From Chamaelirium japonicum (taxonomy: Eukaryota > Streptophyta > Magnoliopsida > Liliales > Melanthiaceae), in assembly GCA_947650365.1 (NCBI GenBank), contig OX393550.1, positions 49,647,594 to 49,711,593 on the forward strand: 64,000 nucleotides of DNA, written 5' to 3'. The notes beneath the pieces were generated by a model. It had not been told where the DNA came from, made no database searches, and saw only the letters and a program-made list of their open reading frames with translations. A program made the translations under genes and the position numbers. Below, piece after piece: positions 46,206 to 62,459 of this stretch (within the stretch, counting starts at the first letter, position 1; each line of letters opens with the position of its first letter).

Positions 46206-48560
46206 AAAACAATCCGATTTTGGCTCATTTTGCATAGGGTTTTTTTAAAGATCAACGGAAAAAAATCAACCAAATAAGAATTTCGAAAAAAAATCAGCAG
46301 TAATCTAATTTTAAAATCTGATTTTGAAATCCGATGCCAATACCCGAGCCTAATCTAACTCTGTGTTGGATTTGGACATTTCAAGAAAAATCAGCAGTAC
46401 TCTGATTTTAAAATCTGATTTTGAAATCCGATATCAATACGCGAGCCCAATTCAACTATGTGTTGGATTTGGGCTAATACCAGAGCCTAATCCAACTATG
46501 TGTTGGATTTGGGCTTAATTTGCAAAACAATAGGATTTGGACTCATTTTGCATAGGGTTTTTTTATAGATCGATGGAAAAAAATCAACAAAATAAGCATT
46601 TCAAGAAAAATCAATAGTAATCTAAAATTAAAATCTGATTTTGAAATCCGATCCCAATACTCGAGCCTAATCCAACTCTATGTTGGATTTGGACTAATAC
46701 CAGAGATTAATTCAACTATGTGTTGGTTTTGGGCTCAGTTTGCAAAGCAATGGCCCACTTCGGGCTCTGAGTATTCATATGCAAAATCATCAAAGTCACA
46801 ATAATATGTCAAGTCGAAAAATTTCGAGCTATGTGTTGGATTTGAGCTATGAATAGAGCGATTCACATGACGACTATCTCTTATCGGGTTTGTGTAGGAG
46901 TAGTAGCACTAACCACAAACAAAAAAAAAACCAAGACACCAACATCTATTTCTGCACAGACAATGAATAACTAACCTCGGGTTGGTCCGCTTCTTGGTGT
47001 TGTATCACCTATGCGATGAAGGTTTTGCTGATTGAAAAAAAAAACAAAATAAGTATTTCGAGAAAAATCATCAGTAATCTAAATTTAAAATCTGATTTTG
47101 AAATCCGATGCCAAAACTCGAGCCTAATCCAACTTTTGTTGGATTTGGGTTAATACCAGAGCCTAATCCAACTATGTGTTGGATTTGGGCTTATTTTGGA
47201 AAACAATCTGATTTTGGCTCATTTTGCATAGGGTTTTTTTATAGATCAACGAAAAAAAATCAACCAAATAAGAATTTTGAAAAAAAATCAGCAGTAATCT
47301 AATTTTAAAATCTGATTTTGAAATCCGATGCCAATACCCGAGCCTAATCCAACTCTGTGTTGGATTTGGACATTTCGAGAAAAATCAACAGTACTCTGAT
47401 TTTAAAATCTGATTTTGAAATCCGATATCAATACGCGAGCCCAATTCAACTATGTGTTGGATTTGGGCTAATACCAGAGCCTAATCCAACTATGTGTTGG
47501 ATTTGGGCCTAATTTGCAAAACAATAGGATTTTGACTCATTTTGCATAGGGTTTTTTTATAGATCGATGGAAAAAAATCAACAAAATAAGCATTTCAAGA
47601 AAAATCAGTAGTAATCTAAAATTAAAATCTGATTTTGAAATCCGATCCCAATACTCGAGCCTAATCCAACTCTATGTTGGATTTGGGCTAATACCAGAGA
47701 TTAATTCGACTATGTGTTGGATTTGGGCTCAGTTTGCAAAGCAATGGCCCACTTCGGGCTCTGAGTATTCATATGCAAAATCATCGAAGTCACGATAATA
47801 TGTCAAGTCGAAAAAATTTCGAGATATGTGTTGGATTTGGGCTATGAATAGAGCGATTCACATGACGACTATCTCTTATCGGGTTTGTGTAGGAGTAGTA
47901 GCACTAACGACAAAAAAAACCAAGACACCAACATCTATTTCTGCACAGACAAAGAATAACTAACCTCGGATTGGTCCGCGCCTTGGTGTTGTATCACCGA
48001 TGCGATGAAGGTTTGGCTGATTGAAAAAAAAAAAGAAGCATTTTGAGAAAAATTAACAATAATCTAAAATTAAAATCTGATTTTGAAATCCGATGCCAAT
48101 ACCTGAGCCTAATCCAACTTTGTGTTGGATTTGGGTTAATACCATAGCCTAATCCAACTATGTGTTGGATTTGGGCTTATTTTGGAAAACAATCCGATTT
48201 TGGCTCATTTTGCATAGTGTTTTTTCTATAGATCAATGGAAAAAAATCAACAAAATAAGCATTTCGAAAAAAAATCAGCAGTATTCTAATTTTAAAATCT
48301 GATTTTGAAATCCGATGCCAATACCCGAGCCTAATCCAAGTCTGTGTTGGATTTGAACATTTCGAGAAAAATCAGCAGTACTCTGATTTTAAAATCTGAT
48401 TTTGAAATCCGTTATCAATACGCGACCCAATTCAACTCTGTGTTGGATTTGGGCTAATACCAGAGCCTAATCCAACTATGTGTTGGATTTGGGCTTAATT
48501 TCGAGAAAAATCAGCAGTAATCTAAAATTAAAATCTGATTTTTGAAATCCATTGACAATT
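46206..48560 (+). repeat. Satellite-like tandem array, right block with ~1-kb higher-order units
   Basis: Same unit as the left block; it restarts at CAATCCGATTTTGGCTC. The segment TCGAGCTATGTGTTGG ... GTATCACC recurs at about 46815-47030 and 47820-48020, ~1,005 bases apart and nearly identical, so homogenisation acts on ~1-kb blocks. The last units (after 48480) are broken. Confidence 0.92.
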
Positions 48561-49490
48561 TGCAAAACCCGCCTTGAACTGTGAAACAGAAAGGAAAAAA
48601 AAAAAAACAGATTCATAGTTGGCATTTTACCCTATGATAAAAAAAATCAGCAAAATCATAAAAAATGAGCAAAAAAAAATAGCAAACCCAATGGTTTAAG
48701 ATACATGTGATCGTATCCTGATGCACGATGGATTAAGTTTTATGAGACCATTTTTTTCTGTGAAAAACACAAAAAAAAATAACAGAGAATTTATGGATTT
48801 CCATTCCGAAAACAGATGTTGCTGTTCCAAAAAAACAGAGGAACAATATTCTCTATGATGTTGTTGTCAAAAAAAATAGAAGATTTGTTTTTCTTTTTCT
48901 AAAAACAGAGGATCAGCAAACCCACTCCCAACCGATCCATTGCCCGTCATCAAATGCTTGTCGCCCCATATTCCCCAATTCCAATCCCAACCCAAAAAAA
49001 AAAAAAAAAGATAGTCTGATGCTTAATAGTACAATGCAAAACAGAAAATTGCTTTAGATATAAAATTAAAATTTTGAATAAAAAAAACTTGATCCTCTTT
49101 CTCGAACTTTTTTCTCTTTTTTTTTCTCATTCCTTCTCTCAACAAACAACCTGATCCTCTTTCTCAAACTTTTTGCATGCAGATTTTTTTCAAGAAAAAC
49201 CTGATCCTCTTTCTCGAACTTTTTTCTCTCTTTTTTTCTCATTCCTTCTCTCAACAAAAAACCTGATCCTCCTTCTCTCAAAAAAAACCTGATGCTATCT
49301 CATAGCATTTTGAATTAAAAGGAAAGCAAATGGATTATAAAAAAAAATGCATGAATGAAAGACGGGTTTTATCCTCAGCGCAAAATATGAGAGAAAGAGG
49401 GAGAAAGGATCTGCTCACCTCCATCTCCATCTCTTGATTCTCCTGAAACAGAGAAAGGGGGGAAAAAAATGGGCACACAGTGGGCAGGCT
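48561..49490. other. AT-rich spacer with a short duplicated TTTTTTCTC motif block
   Basis: GATCCTCTTTCTCGAACTTT and TTCTCATTCCTTCTCTCAAC recur at 49090-49270, two to three times. A possible minus-strand mini-exon lies at 49417-49446 (acceptor TTTCAG, donor GTGAGC), but nothing links it to a gene. Confidence 0.45.
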
Positions 49491-49723
49491 TCAAAGATAG
49501 AGATTTAGCGGTGAGAGGGTGGGGGGCTCCAACTTCCAAGAGAGAGGGGAGGGTGGGCTGCCGGGCTGGCTTCCGAGAGAGGGAGGGGGGCTCCGATTGC
49601 TGCCGGAGAAGAGAGAGGAGAGGAGGGTGAGGAGGAGGTGATGCCCTCCTCCCCTCATTGTTGCTGCCAGAGAGGAGAGAGGAGAGGGCTTGGTCGCCCC
49701 TCCTCCCAACGCTGCTGTTGCCC

Positions 49724-49760
<37 letters not shown>

Positions 49761-49930
49761 CACACAGTGGGCAGGCTTAGCGGTGAGAGGGTGGGGGGCT
49801 CCAACTTCCAAGAGAGAGGGGAGGGCGGGCTGCCGGGCTGGCTTCCGAGAGAGATAGCGTGATTTAAGAGGGAGGGCGGCTCCGACTTCCGAGGGACAGA
49901 GAGCAGGGTGGGTCGGCTTCCGAGAGAGAA
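49491..49930. repeat. GA-rich duplicated segment (GAGAGGGTGGGGGGCTCCAAC)
   Basis: GGTGAGAGGGTGGGGGG through GCTGGCTTCCGAGAGAG occurs at 49509-49580 and 49781-49853, with a third, shorter relative at 49905. It includes (GA)n at 49731-49759. Long frames here come from the repeat. Confidence 0.75.
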
Positions 49931-50153
49931 AGAGGGTGATTTAAAAGTGGATTTAAGACGATTTGATCGGGGTTAGGAAACGGACGACTGTGATTAACTT
50001 GGCGATTTCAGAGGCTGAGTGGGATTCGCTGGTTGGGATAGAAAATGGACGATTGTGATTTGTCTCCCAGTTTATCCCTTTCCTCTGCATAAATCTGGGC
50101 CATTGCTTTGTCTCAGTTCATTTGTCCCCCCCACAACCGTCGTCCCTTATTAT

Positions 50154-50155
50154 AT

Positions 50156-50226
<71 letters not shown>
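50154..50226. repeat. (TA)n microsatellite
   Basis: 36 TA units forming the left border of the MITE at 50227. Confidence 0.96.
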
Positions 50227-53811
<3,585 letters not shown>

Positions 53812-53994
53812 TAAAAGCCTCCCTGAATGGTCAGCTTGATTGACATGTCCTGATCACAGCCGTCTCTTGCACCCAGCCCCGACCAGTGAATCGCATTTAA
53901 CCCGATTGACAGGCAAAGTGACGCTGTGATTGGATGCCACGTCAATCGGGCTGACCATTCGGGACAAACACTTGGGCTGAATGGCACTTCTCTA
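53812..53994. mobile_element. MITE related to the 21874 Mutator-type element
   Basis: Ends GGGCTGAATGGCACTTCTC on the right, like GGCTGAATAGCATTTCTC at 22035. CCTGAATGGTCAGC at the left is mirrored by GCTGACCATTCGGG. Target duplication not clear. Confidence 0.65.
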
Positions 53995-54033
53995 TGTAAA
54001 TACATAGTTCTTGTGATTAGAAAGACGAGCACT

Positions 54034-54120
54034 TGGGGGTGGTAGCTAGCTCAGCTGGTAAAGTCTCTTAGTTGATGTACAAGATATAAACTTTCAATAA
54101 CCCTCCGAAAAAGATGTCAT
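54034..54120 (+). mobile_element. tRNA-derived SINE fragment
   Basis: GGTAGCTAGCTCAGCTGGTAA carries an A box (TAGCTCAGCTGG) as in plant SINE heads. It is followed by AAGTCTCTTAGTTGATGTAC and a degraded B-box-like ACTTTCAATAACCC. It does not fold as a complete tRNA, so I call a SINE head rather than a tRNA gene. It stops shortly before the LTR element. Confidence 0.6.
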
Positions 54121-54193
54121 AGTGGAAGTTGAGAAGAAGAGAATGAGTGGAACCAAAATGGGTTAATGTGTCAAAGGTCCCTGAAAACATATT

Positions 54194-55212
54194 TGTGGGT
54201 GCAAATTTTGGCAAGAAGCCTCACAGACAGCGAGACCTGCCGGCCTCGCTTGGGAGGTCCCCAGAGACGACAGCGGGACCCACCAGCCCTGCCTGGGGGG
54301 TCCACCGAGACGACAGCGGGACCCGCCAGCCTCGCATGGGAGGTCCCCAGAGACGATAGTGAGACCCACCAGCCCTACCTGGGGGGTCCACCGAGACGAC
54401 AGCGAGACCCACCGGCCCTGCCTGGGGGGTCCACAGAGATGACAGCGGGACCCACCAGCTCTGCCTGTGGGGTCCCCAGAGATGACAGCGGGACCCACCA
54501 GCCCTGCCTGAGGGGTCCCCAGAGACGACAACGGGACCCACCAGCCCTGCCTGGGGGTCCACCGAGATGACAGCGGGACCCACCGGCCCTGCCTGGGGGT
54601 CCACAGAGACGACAGCGGGACCCACCAGCTCTGCCTATGGGGTCCCCAGAGACGACAGCGGGACCCACCAGCCCTGCCTATGGGGTCCCCAGAGATGACA
54701 GCGGGACCCACTAGCCCTGCCTGGAGGATCCCCAGATACGACAGCAGAAACCGCCATTTACCCCGGTTTTTCTCCGAAGAAATCCTATAAATAGCAGAGG
54801 CTTCAAATGTAAAAGGGATCCAGAGATCGATTTCTGAAACCAGAATCCAGAGATCCAAAATCCAGAGAGAAAACCTCAAAAACCCAGAGCTCTGACTTCG
54901 ATATTCCATCTCCTTCGATCTTCTTTAAGAAGAGATCAATGACACTCGGTCTGTCGAGGTCACTTCGAGTGAAGTGTTAGTGAATTCGGGTTGCACCCTA
55001 TAGCACGGAGACGTAGGCTTTGGCTGAACTCCGAGATCATACCTCGTGTTAATCTTCTTTCTGTTTGCATATCGGAAGTATTAACTCAGTCACCAAGGCA
55101 TCGACCTTCGAATCTACGTTCCAGTCAACAGATCGATCAAAGACCTTCAACTCAACTTCGATTGATTGGTGGGGCGGAGTCTTCGGATCGGCACGAAGAT
55201 TTTTCCGCCACA
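54194..55212 (+). repeat. 5' LTR of the gag-bearing element
   Basis: Starts TGTGGGTGCAAATTTTGG and ends CCGCCACA. The first half (54240-54740) holds about twelve 42-bp units (GGTCCCCAGAGACGACAGCG, GGACCCACCAGCCCTGCCTG). A TATA box (CTATAAATAG, 54785) follows, so the repeats sit in the upstream U3 region. Confidence 0.9.
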
Positions 55213-55499
55213 GTTTGGCGCCGTTTGTGGGATCCCGTTCAAAAAGCTTCAACTCTACAAAAACTATCAGATCGGTTGAGCAGACAACTGATCTAGATAA
55301 CCAATCTTCCCGGCCCCTTCGGTTGAGCAGACAACCGCTAGAATACCGGCGATCGGGTTGCATCCTTCGCCTCCCCTGAATAGCGAGGACAAAGCATCAG
55401 GATCATCCAGAGGGAAGTAACACACGTCAAGTTCATCCAAAGACTCGTTCGATGAGTCAACGACTCAACTTTGGACAGCCCCTTGCTGTCCCCGAGGTG

Positions 55500-56880
55500 G
55501 GAGTTCGTTTAGGAAGCGGAAGATCGGTTGATCGACCAATCGCCCCACCTCTCCGACAGTCGATAGGGTAAACTGCCCCTGCTCCAGCTGAAGACCCTCC
55601 ATCCACCTACCAAATCTCGACGGTCGACTTTCAGCTGCTGCAACTGGCTAAGCAGAACGCCACCCTCACGGCTGAAAGGGATGCTCTAAAAAAAGCAGTC
55701 TTCGAAGCCGAGATTGCTCTCCCCGTCCCTTCATTCGACGAGCGAGTCGATCCGCCTCGGCAATCGATTCTCTCCGGACTACGAAGGTCAATGGGCACCG
55801 CAACCCGCGAGAGGATTCGTCGCGACCCAACTCCCTCTGCTGTTCCATGGAAGCAGAGTGTCTGGGATCGTATCGATGATGAGTCCTCTCAATCATCCTC
55901 AGGTTGCAACTGTGTCAGACAGACACAGTCGAAGCCCAGTTTACGAGCGAGGCACCAGATGAAAGGAACACCCTCAAAGAGCAGAGCTTCTCCATCCCTC
56001 CCACTCCAACATGAAGCTGGAATGGATCTTCATCACCAACTCCATCCGGCAACTACTCAAGGGCCCGGACAAGACCTCTCGATCTTGCTCCTCGATCTGC
56101 ATCCAGGTCGGGGGCATGGTCATAGAGAAGGATACTCTTCTGCTGGACCTCTCCACCGAAGTTTGTTTCAATCGTCCTTTCCGAAGGGATGGAGAACTCC
56201 AACTCTTCCCAAGTTCAATTGCCTCAAAGGGGATCCTACCCTTTATATCCTAACGTTCAAGCAAGCCCTCACCTCGCATGAAGAAGAGAACAACGTGCTT
56301 TGCCGAACCTTCGCCGGGAGCCTCGACGAGCCATCTCTCGATTGGTACCATAACCTTCGGGCTGGATTCATCACCCAGTTCGGAGTCTTGGCTAATCACT
56401 TCGTGTAACACTATCAACTCAATTTGAAGCCGGAGAAGAAGCTTGACTCCCTCTACAGGCTGAGGATGGGTGCTGACGAGAGTCTTCGCAGTTTCACGCG
56501 AAGATTCTGCAATGAGCACGCCGCTTTCTCGGGACGGCATCTGGATGATGAGGCTATCAAGTTAGCCTTCCAAAATGCCCTCCGATTCGATCTCCACATC
56601 TACAATGACCTCATCCGCAATCCTCCTGCCTCTCTCAGAATGCTATTCGATCGAATTCAAAAAGAGATCGAGGTGGAGGACGATCAAGTCGCTTGCAAGA
56701 AAAGTGACTTCGAGAAGCGCCTTTCTGATAAGACGCCAACAAAATTAACAGCTCAAGTTCACAACGCTCAGGCTGAAGAAGGAACCTCCAAAAGGCCAAG
56801 ACGGGTAGACGATAGACCCGTAGAGCCTCAGAAGACCTCCGATACCAAAGGAAAACAGCCCATCCACCGATCAAAGTAGA
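55500..56880 (+). pseudogene. gag (fossil): Decayed gag region of the LTR element
   Basis: Translated pieces resemble the plant retrotransposon gag domain (FNCLKGDPTLYILTFKQAL; SLRSFTRRFCNEHAAF). The region is broken and is treated as a fossil. No zinc knuckle and no pol follow. Confidence 0.8.
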
Positions 56881-57244
56881 AGGTCGTCGTAGACTGTCAA
56901 CAACTCAGAATGTCACTCATCTGGAATCCATGATGTAACATCTTCCGAGTTATCAATGAAATGACAGTTGTTTCAAATTATATCGAAGACTATCAAATTC
57001 TATCTCAACTTTTACTTACAACGACATCAGTTTTGACCCGATACTCGCTCAATGAGTCGGCAGCTCAACTTCAATCCAACAATCCGCTCTTTCTAGACAA
57101 TCCATTATCGACATCTCCCGTCGATATCCTAAGCCTTTTAATTCTGACTCTCCTCCAATCCCTACATTGGGGGTGATGTTCAAAACGAAAGGGCTCACCT
57201 GAAGACTAAAACGAGGTGATAGGCAAAGGTATGTGTTACATATC

Positions 57245-57815
57245 CACAACGTCCGAGGTGCACTCACTGCCTCGGCATTCGGCAAAGCCCAAGGAGACAG
57301 CCTTGGCACTCGAATGCAAAGTCCGAGGCGCACTCGCTACCTCGACATTCGATGAAGTCCAAGGAGACATCCTTGGCACTCGAATGCAAAGTCCGAGGCG
57401 CCCTCGCTACCTCGGCATTCGATGAAGTCCAAGGAGACAGCCTTGGCACTCGAATGCAAAGGCCGAGGCGCACTCGCTACCTCGGCATTCGATGAAGTCC
57501 AAGAAGATAGCCTTGGCACTTGAATGCAAGTCCGAGGTGCACTCGCTACCTCGGTATTCGATGAAATCCAAGGAGACAGCCTTGGCACTCGAATGCAAAG
57601 TCCGAGGCGCACTCCCTACCTCGGCATTCGATGAAGTCCAAGGAGACAGCCTTGACACTCGAATGCAAAGTCCGAGGCGCACTCGCTACCTCGGCATTCG
57701 ATGAAGTCCAAGGAGACAGCCTTGGCACTCGAATGCAAAGTCCGAAGCGCACTCGCTGCCTCGATACGCGACAAAGTCCAAGAAGATAGTCTTGGCACTC
57801 GAAGACATAGTTTGG
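57245..57815 (+). repeat. 70-bp tandem array inside the LTR element
   Basis: About eight units of GTCCGAGGCGCACTCGCTAC, CTCGGCATTCGATGAAGTCC, AAGGAGACAGCCTTGGCACT, CGAATGCAAA. AAGGAGACAGCCTT can pair with itself in part. One more diverged unit lies near 58400-58500. Confidence 0.93.
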
Positions 57816-57879
57816 AGCGATCGTCGCCTCTTCAAATTTCATTTCAAATTCTATCCAACCAATGCTCCAAAGCCGATCA

Positions 57880-58375
57880 AGTGCAACAATACAAAGCTAC
57901 GTGCTTAAGACGTAGGTTCGACTGAAACGGCACTTCGCCTAAGTCGACCGATACAAAGGCACTATGCTGAGTACTCTGAATCATTGGTGTTGCACATGCT
58001 CCCGTTGTCACGTAAGGACATAGGCGCCCGTGCCTCACCACAGTTAGATCGGTTAGCGTTGCGACACGACCGACTAACCTGCAACAGTACAACGTTACGT
58101 GCCTGAGACGTAGGTTCGACTGAAACGGCGCTTCGCCTAAGTCGACCGATACAAAGGCACTACGCTGAGTACTCTGAATCATTGGTGTTGCACACGCTCC
58201 CGTTGTCACGTAAGGACACATGCCCCCGTGCCTCACCATAGTTAGATTGGTTCGCGTTGCGACACGACCGACTAACCTGTAACAATACAAAGCTACATGC
58301 TTAAGACATAGGTTGGGCTGAAACGACGCTTCGCCTAAGTCAAACCGATACAAAGGCGCTATGTTAAATACTCCG
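57880..58375 (+). repeat. ~197-bp tandem array inside the LTR element
   Basis: About 2.5 units starting near 57887, 58084 and 58281 with ACAAAGCTACGTGCTTAAGA, GTAGGTTCGACTGAAACGG, CTGAATCATTGGTGTTGCAC and GCGACACGACCGACTAACCT. They are ~90-95% alike. Confidence 0.9.
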
Positions 58376-58516
58376 AATTCTAACCTTCATCATTCAAACA
58401 AGCCCGGGGAGACAGCCATGACATTCGAAGATGTCGACATCATCTCGGCCCAAGGAGATAGCCTTGGCCTTCGAAGACATAGTCTGAGGCAGGCTTCCCC
58501 ACCTCGGCAGGCAACA

Positions 58517-61451
58517 TGTCACGCCCCAGAAATCTGAAGACCGATTCCTGGGGTGTGAGGTGAGGAAAGGAAGAGGGTTTTGAGTATGGTTACTTAACTA
58601 TGCCAATTTAGGATTCTCACTGGGCTCTTTCTACGCTCACACACAAGCAAATGAAAGAAGGGGAAGAAACAAAGATCAGGCTCGACCTTTAAAAGGGATA
58701 TCCTTTCAGTACGTGCGACTCAACGGTGTCACAACATACTGACAGAATATACTCTAAAGGAGCACGCGGCTCAAGCCTCCGACGGCGAGCCGAGTATCTC
58801 ACCCGCTCCCGAGCACTCGGTGCATCTGTCTGAAGGTCCTATCTACTGGGCTTGTCAAATTTGGTCAATTATTCGTTTTATATTTTTGTGGTGATCTAAC
58901 CTAGGCTTGGGGCCTTGAGGAGATGCCTACCCAAAAAAAATTCAGCTGGTACATTACCACTTATCACACTAGGTACCTAATAATAAAAGTCTTATTCCAA
59001 TCCACTAGATTACATCGCAAGAAAGAGACTACTGATAAAACGACATACTAAAATTAAAAGGAAAATGCTGCAACTCTAAACTCGTCCCTGGACTCCTACT
59101 GCTGCTCCGATGCCTCAACTCCTGCAGAAGAGTCTACTCGTGGGAATGAGTAGCCCCCAAAAATACATTTGGGAGATTAGCCAAATAAATGGCTAGTGAC
59201 AAGCTAACAATTTTAATAACTAACAACGCTCAAATTTTAAGACAAATTACTGATTAATCTAATTATCAAGCTATGTTCTCAATCACGTCCTATATGTCCA
59301 TGCAATTTCTACATTCACATGCATATCCTACTGTCACTAGGTCATCGTGTATACAGTCATACAATTCAAAATTTAATAATCAAACAATTATACATTCAAA
59401 CATGAACCCCGGATATTTTGTTCAACCTGCCCCCGGTCGGGCATTACTATCGGGCCTTTTATTTCGATATAGAGGGCCAGCTCTCTCGCCGTGCATCCAC
59501 CAACTCCATGCACAATTCACCCAGATGATCATAAGGGGTTTCCCGTCTTTCACGGTGGAGCTCTACCGCCCAACTTGCTTTACTATGGGGACTTCAACTC
59601 CCCGGGACAGGGTTGCTAGGCCAATCCCTACTCGAGGGCACCACCTATTGGCTTTACCACAACCCTTGCCCGTGACCCATAACCTACTTAACTTCGGCTG
59701 TACGCGCAAGGTGGTTCACGACCCTTGCGCGCACGGGGTCCCTACCCTCTAACCAGGTAGATTTAATAATATTTAACATACCACATGGCATTGAATGAAC
59801 TAAACAGTATTTAATCATTTTCGATGGTTTACACCCGGGTTCCGCACTCTCTCATAACCCAGCATTACATAAAAAAAACAATACAACACTCTCACCCAAA
59901 ATCCCTTTACTAGGGTTACCACGCTCACCTCAGGAGGGTGGGTCCCGATAATTCTTTAATTATTTATTTATTCAAATTAAGGGAAAAACCTAGTTATGGT
60001 GTCCATGCAAACAATAATATTTTATTATTAAATTAATAACTTTTTATGCATGCGTCGCCGGACTCGCGACTCCGCATGCAAGGCGGGGTCCACTCGACCA
60101 CATGCGACGACGTCCGGCGGGACCCGCATGCAGCGTTATGGACACCTACCCTTAATTTCTATATTCATATTATTAATTATTAAAGAAAGCGTGCTGTGTC
60201 ACCTGGTCGACGTGCACGGACTCCTGTCTCTGGCTTTTGCTCCGTCCACGGCTGGATCGTCTCGGTACAAACTAGTAATTTAATCACGCGAGCATATATT
60301 AAAATCTAAGTCGGTGGGTCCCTACAAGGGTGAGAAAGCCAAGTCGGGGCTCGGTTCGTCTTTCGCCCGAGACGTCCTCGGGTTAGGGTTTTGGGTTCAG
60401 AAAAATAATTTACAAACGGACTCATGGGCCTTACCGAGTCTAAACTCGGATCGGGGGTAATTAACTAGTCTCGATAGGTCGAATCTGGGAACGACCGGAT
60501 GGGTACGAGGGTTGTTCGGGTGTGACCTGGTTTAGCTTGGCAAATCCGCCATCGGGCCGATCAACAACAATACCATCAAAAAATAAAACAAATCTACCCT
60601 AGGCTTTCGGCTTCGGGTACTCGACCAAAACCGACGAGTCATGGGTTATACTAAGCCAAAGGTCGGCTGGGTAAGTTCGGTCAGTGGGCACAAGTCATCC
60701 AATTGCCATAGCAAAGGAAGGGACGGTGTCGGTGACTGTTGGTCGGGTCGATGGCCACTCAAGATGGTCGAATGCCATCGCCCAATTGCCGGCCACATGT
60801 ATGGCGGCCATTACTGCAGCAGGAGAAGAGGAAAAACATGGATATGGGTCTCGGTTGGTTGGGCAGGTCACAACACAAAGAAAAAGAAAAAAAAACAGGG
60901 GAAACAAAGGATTCGGCTGACCTGATGCAGGGGAGTTGTTGACTCCGGCAGCAGCTCCTCCGGCCTGTTGCTCTCCGGCGCCGTGCGAGTAGAGCCCCAC
61001 CGCAGGAGAGAGAAAACGAGAGGGATAGGGGAGATGGCGAGGGAGATCGGAGAGGGATGAGGGGGGATCGGCTGGGCTTGGGAGCTTTATTTATAGGGGA
61101 GAGGGGGCCCGACGGGATAGGGATGAGAGGAGATCGGGATAAGATTGGATCGATCCGTCGGGGGAAAATCGCCGAAATTTTCGGAAGGGGATTCGGGCTG
61201 ATGGGGAGTGGATCGGGTGACAGGGGCTGCGGGATAGAGATGAGAGGGGGAATCGGAATCTCAGGGGGGATCGGGGTTGTTGGGTAGGGAGAGAGAGAGA
61301 GAGAGAGATAGAGAAGGGAACGGGTTAGAGATATACAGGGGATCGGGCTTTTTTTTGGGTTTACAGGTTGTAAGAGGTATGGAGATTGGGTTGGCTGAAT
61401 GAGTTTGGTTGAGAGGGGGTTTTTGTTTCGTTGGGTTGGGTTTGGGTTAGT

Positions 61452-61499
<48 letters not shown>

Positions 61500-62048
61500 C
61501 TGCTGTTGAGTGGGGTTTGGGATTCGGTTTTATTAGTGGAGATGAGAGGGAGAGATGGATGGTTGAGATGGGGTTGGTTAGGTGGGGTTTCGGTTGGGTT
61601 GGGTTGGGTTGAGATGGGTTGGTTGAAAGGGGATAGGTTGGCTGAATAGTTGGGAGGGGGGTTGGTTGAATGGGTAGTGGGTGATGGATTTAGATTTAGG
61701 TTTTAAATTTAATTCTCTTTTTTTTTTTAAGCAAAGCTCGCAGTTGAACATGGCTCGCACTCGAGCTTGCATCGCATCGAGACGGGCCAATGCGCAAACC
61801 TCACGAGTCCGACAGACTCGTCTAAAAACCTGATATATTACTTAATTTATATTATTACCAAAACATTCATACCATGCCTCCAGTGTCGCCTAGCGACCCG
61901 GACTCGGGGCCCACTGCCCGGTCCAACTCAGGTTCAAGCACACACCATCGACGATCATAAATACGAAAAACAATTCAATCAATTTAGCAATAATAATATA
62001 AAAAAAATAAAACCGGACTGCCCTGAAATCAACGTACCGGGTATTACA
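58517..62048 (+). mobile_element. Nested solo LTR (3.5 kb) of a second LTR-element family
   Basis: Starts TGTCACGCCCCAGAAATC and ends GGGTATTACA, a common plant LTR end pair. CAACA lies directly before (58512-58516) and after (62049-62053), a perfect 5-bp target duplication. No second LTR, primer site or coding region was seen, so it is probably a solo LTR left by LTR-LTR recombination. A TATA-like TTTATTTATA is at 61086. It is younger than the element it interrupts. It includes (GA)n at 61452-61496. Confidence 0.87.
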
Positions 62049-62459
62049 CAACAAGTCCGAGTTATTGCCCTGACACTCAATGACAAGCAATACCGAGGCC
62101 CTCCAAGTGGTTGCAGGTCGTGAATCCAGTAGCAGCCTCATCTACGCCACCCTTAACTCCGATCAGCATAGCTGCAACGTCTCCTATCTTCACCGACAAC
62201 GTCAACTCTACCACCGATCGGGTGCTGGCGACCGATCGGTCACCGACAACCGGTCAGGATTTCATCGATCAGTTTCCAGGAGGGTTATTTCAGTCGATGC
62301 AGTGCAAAATCACCCAATTGGCAATCTCCTCTTCCTCGACACCAGCAGGCAGTGTCCAATTACGACCAGCAGCCACAAATCAGCGACCGATCGGTCAAAC
62401 TTGTCCGATCAGCAATTTTGACCGATCACCTTACAAGACTTCACCCGTTTGACATGCAG

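Noticed and set aside
49417-49446. A minus-strand mini-exon (ENQEMEME) as the first exon of the TOPLESS-related fragment
   Set aside because: Splice-like ends but no similarity to TOPLESS and nothing linking it across the array.
54034-54110. A tRNA gene
   Set aside because: The A box is good but the B box is degraded and no cloverleaf can be drawn; a SINE head fits better.
57245-57815. Regular 70-bp repeats with partial dyad symmetry, superficially CRISPR-like
   Set aside because: Units are contiguous without unique spacers and lie inside a plant LTR element.
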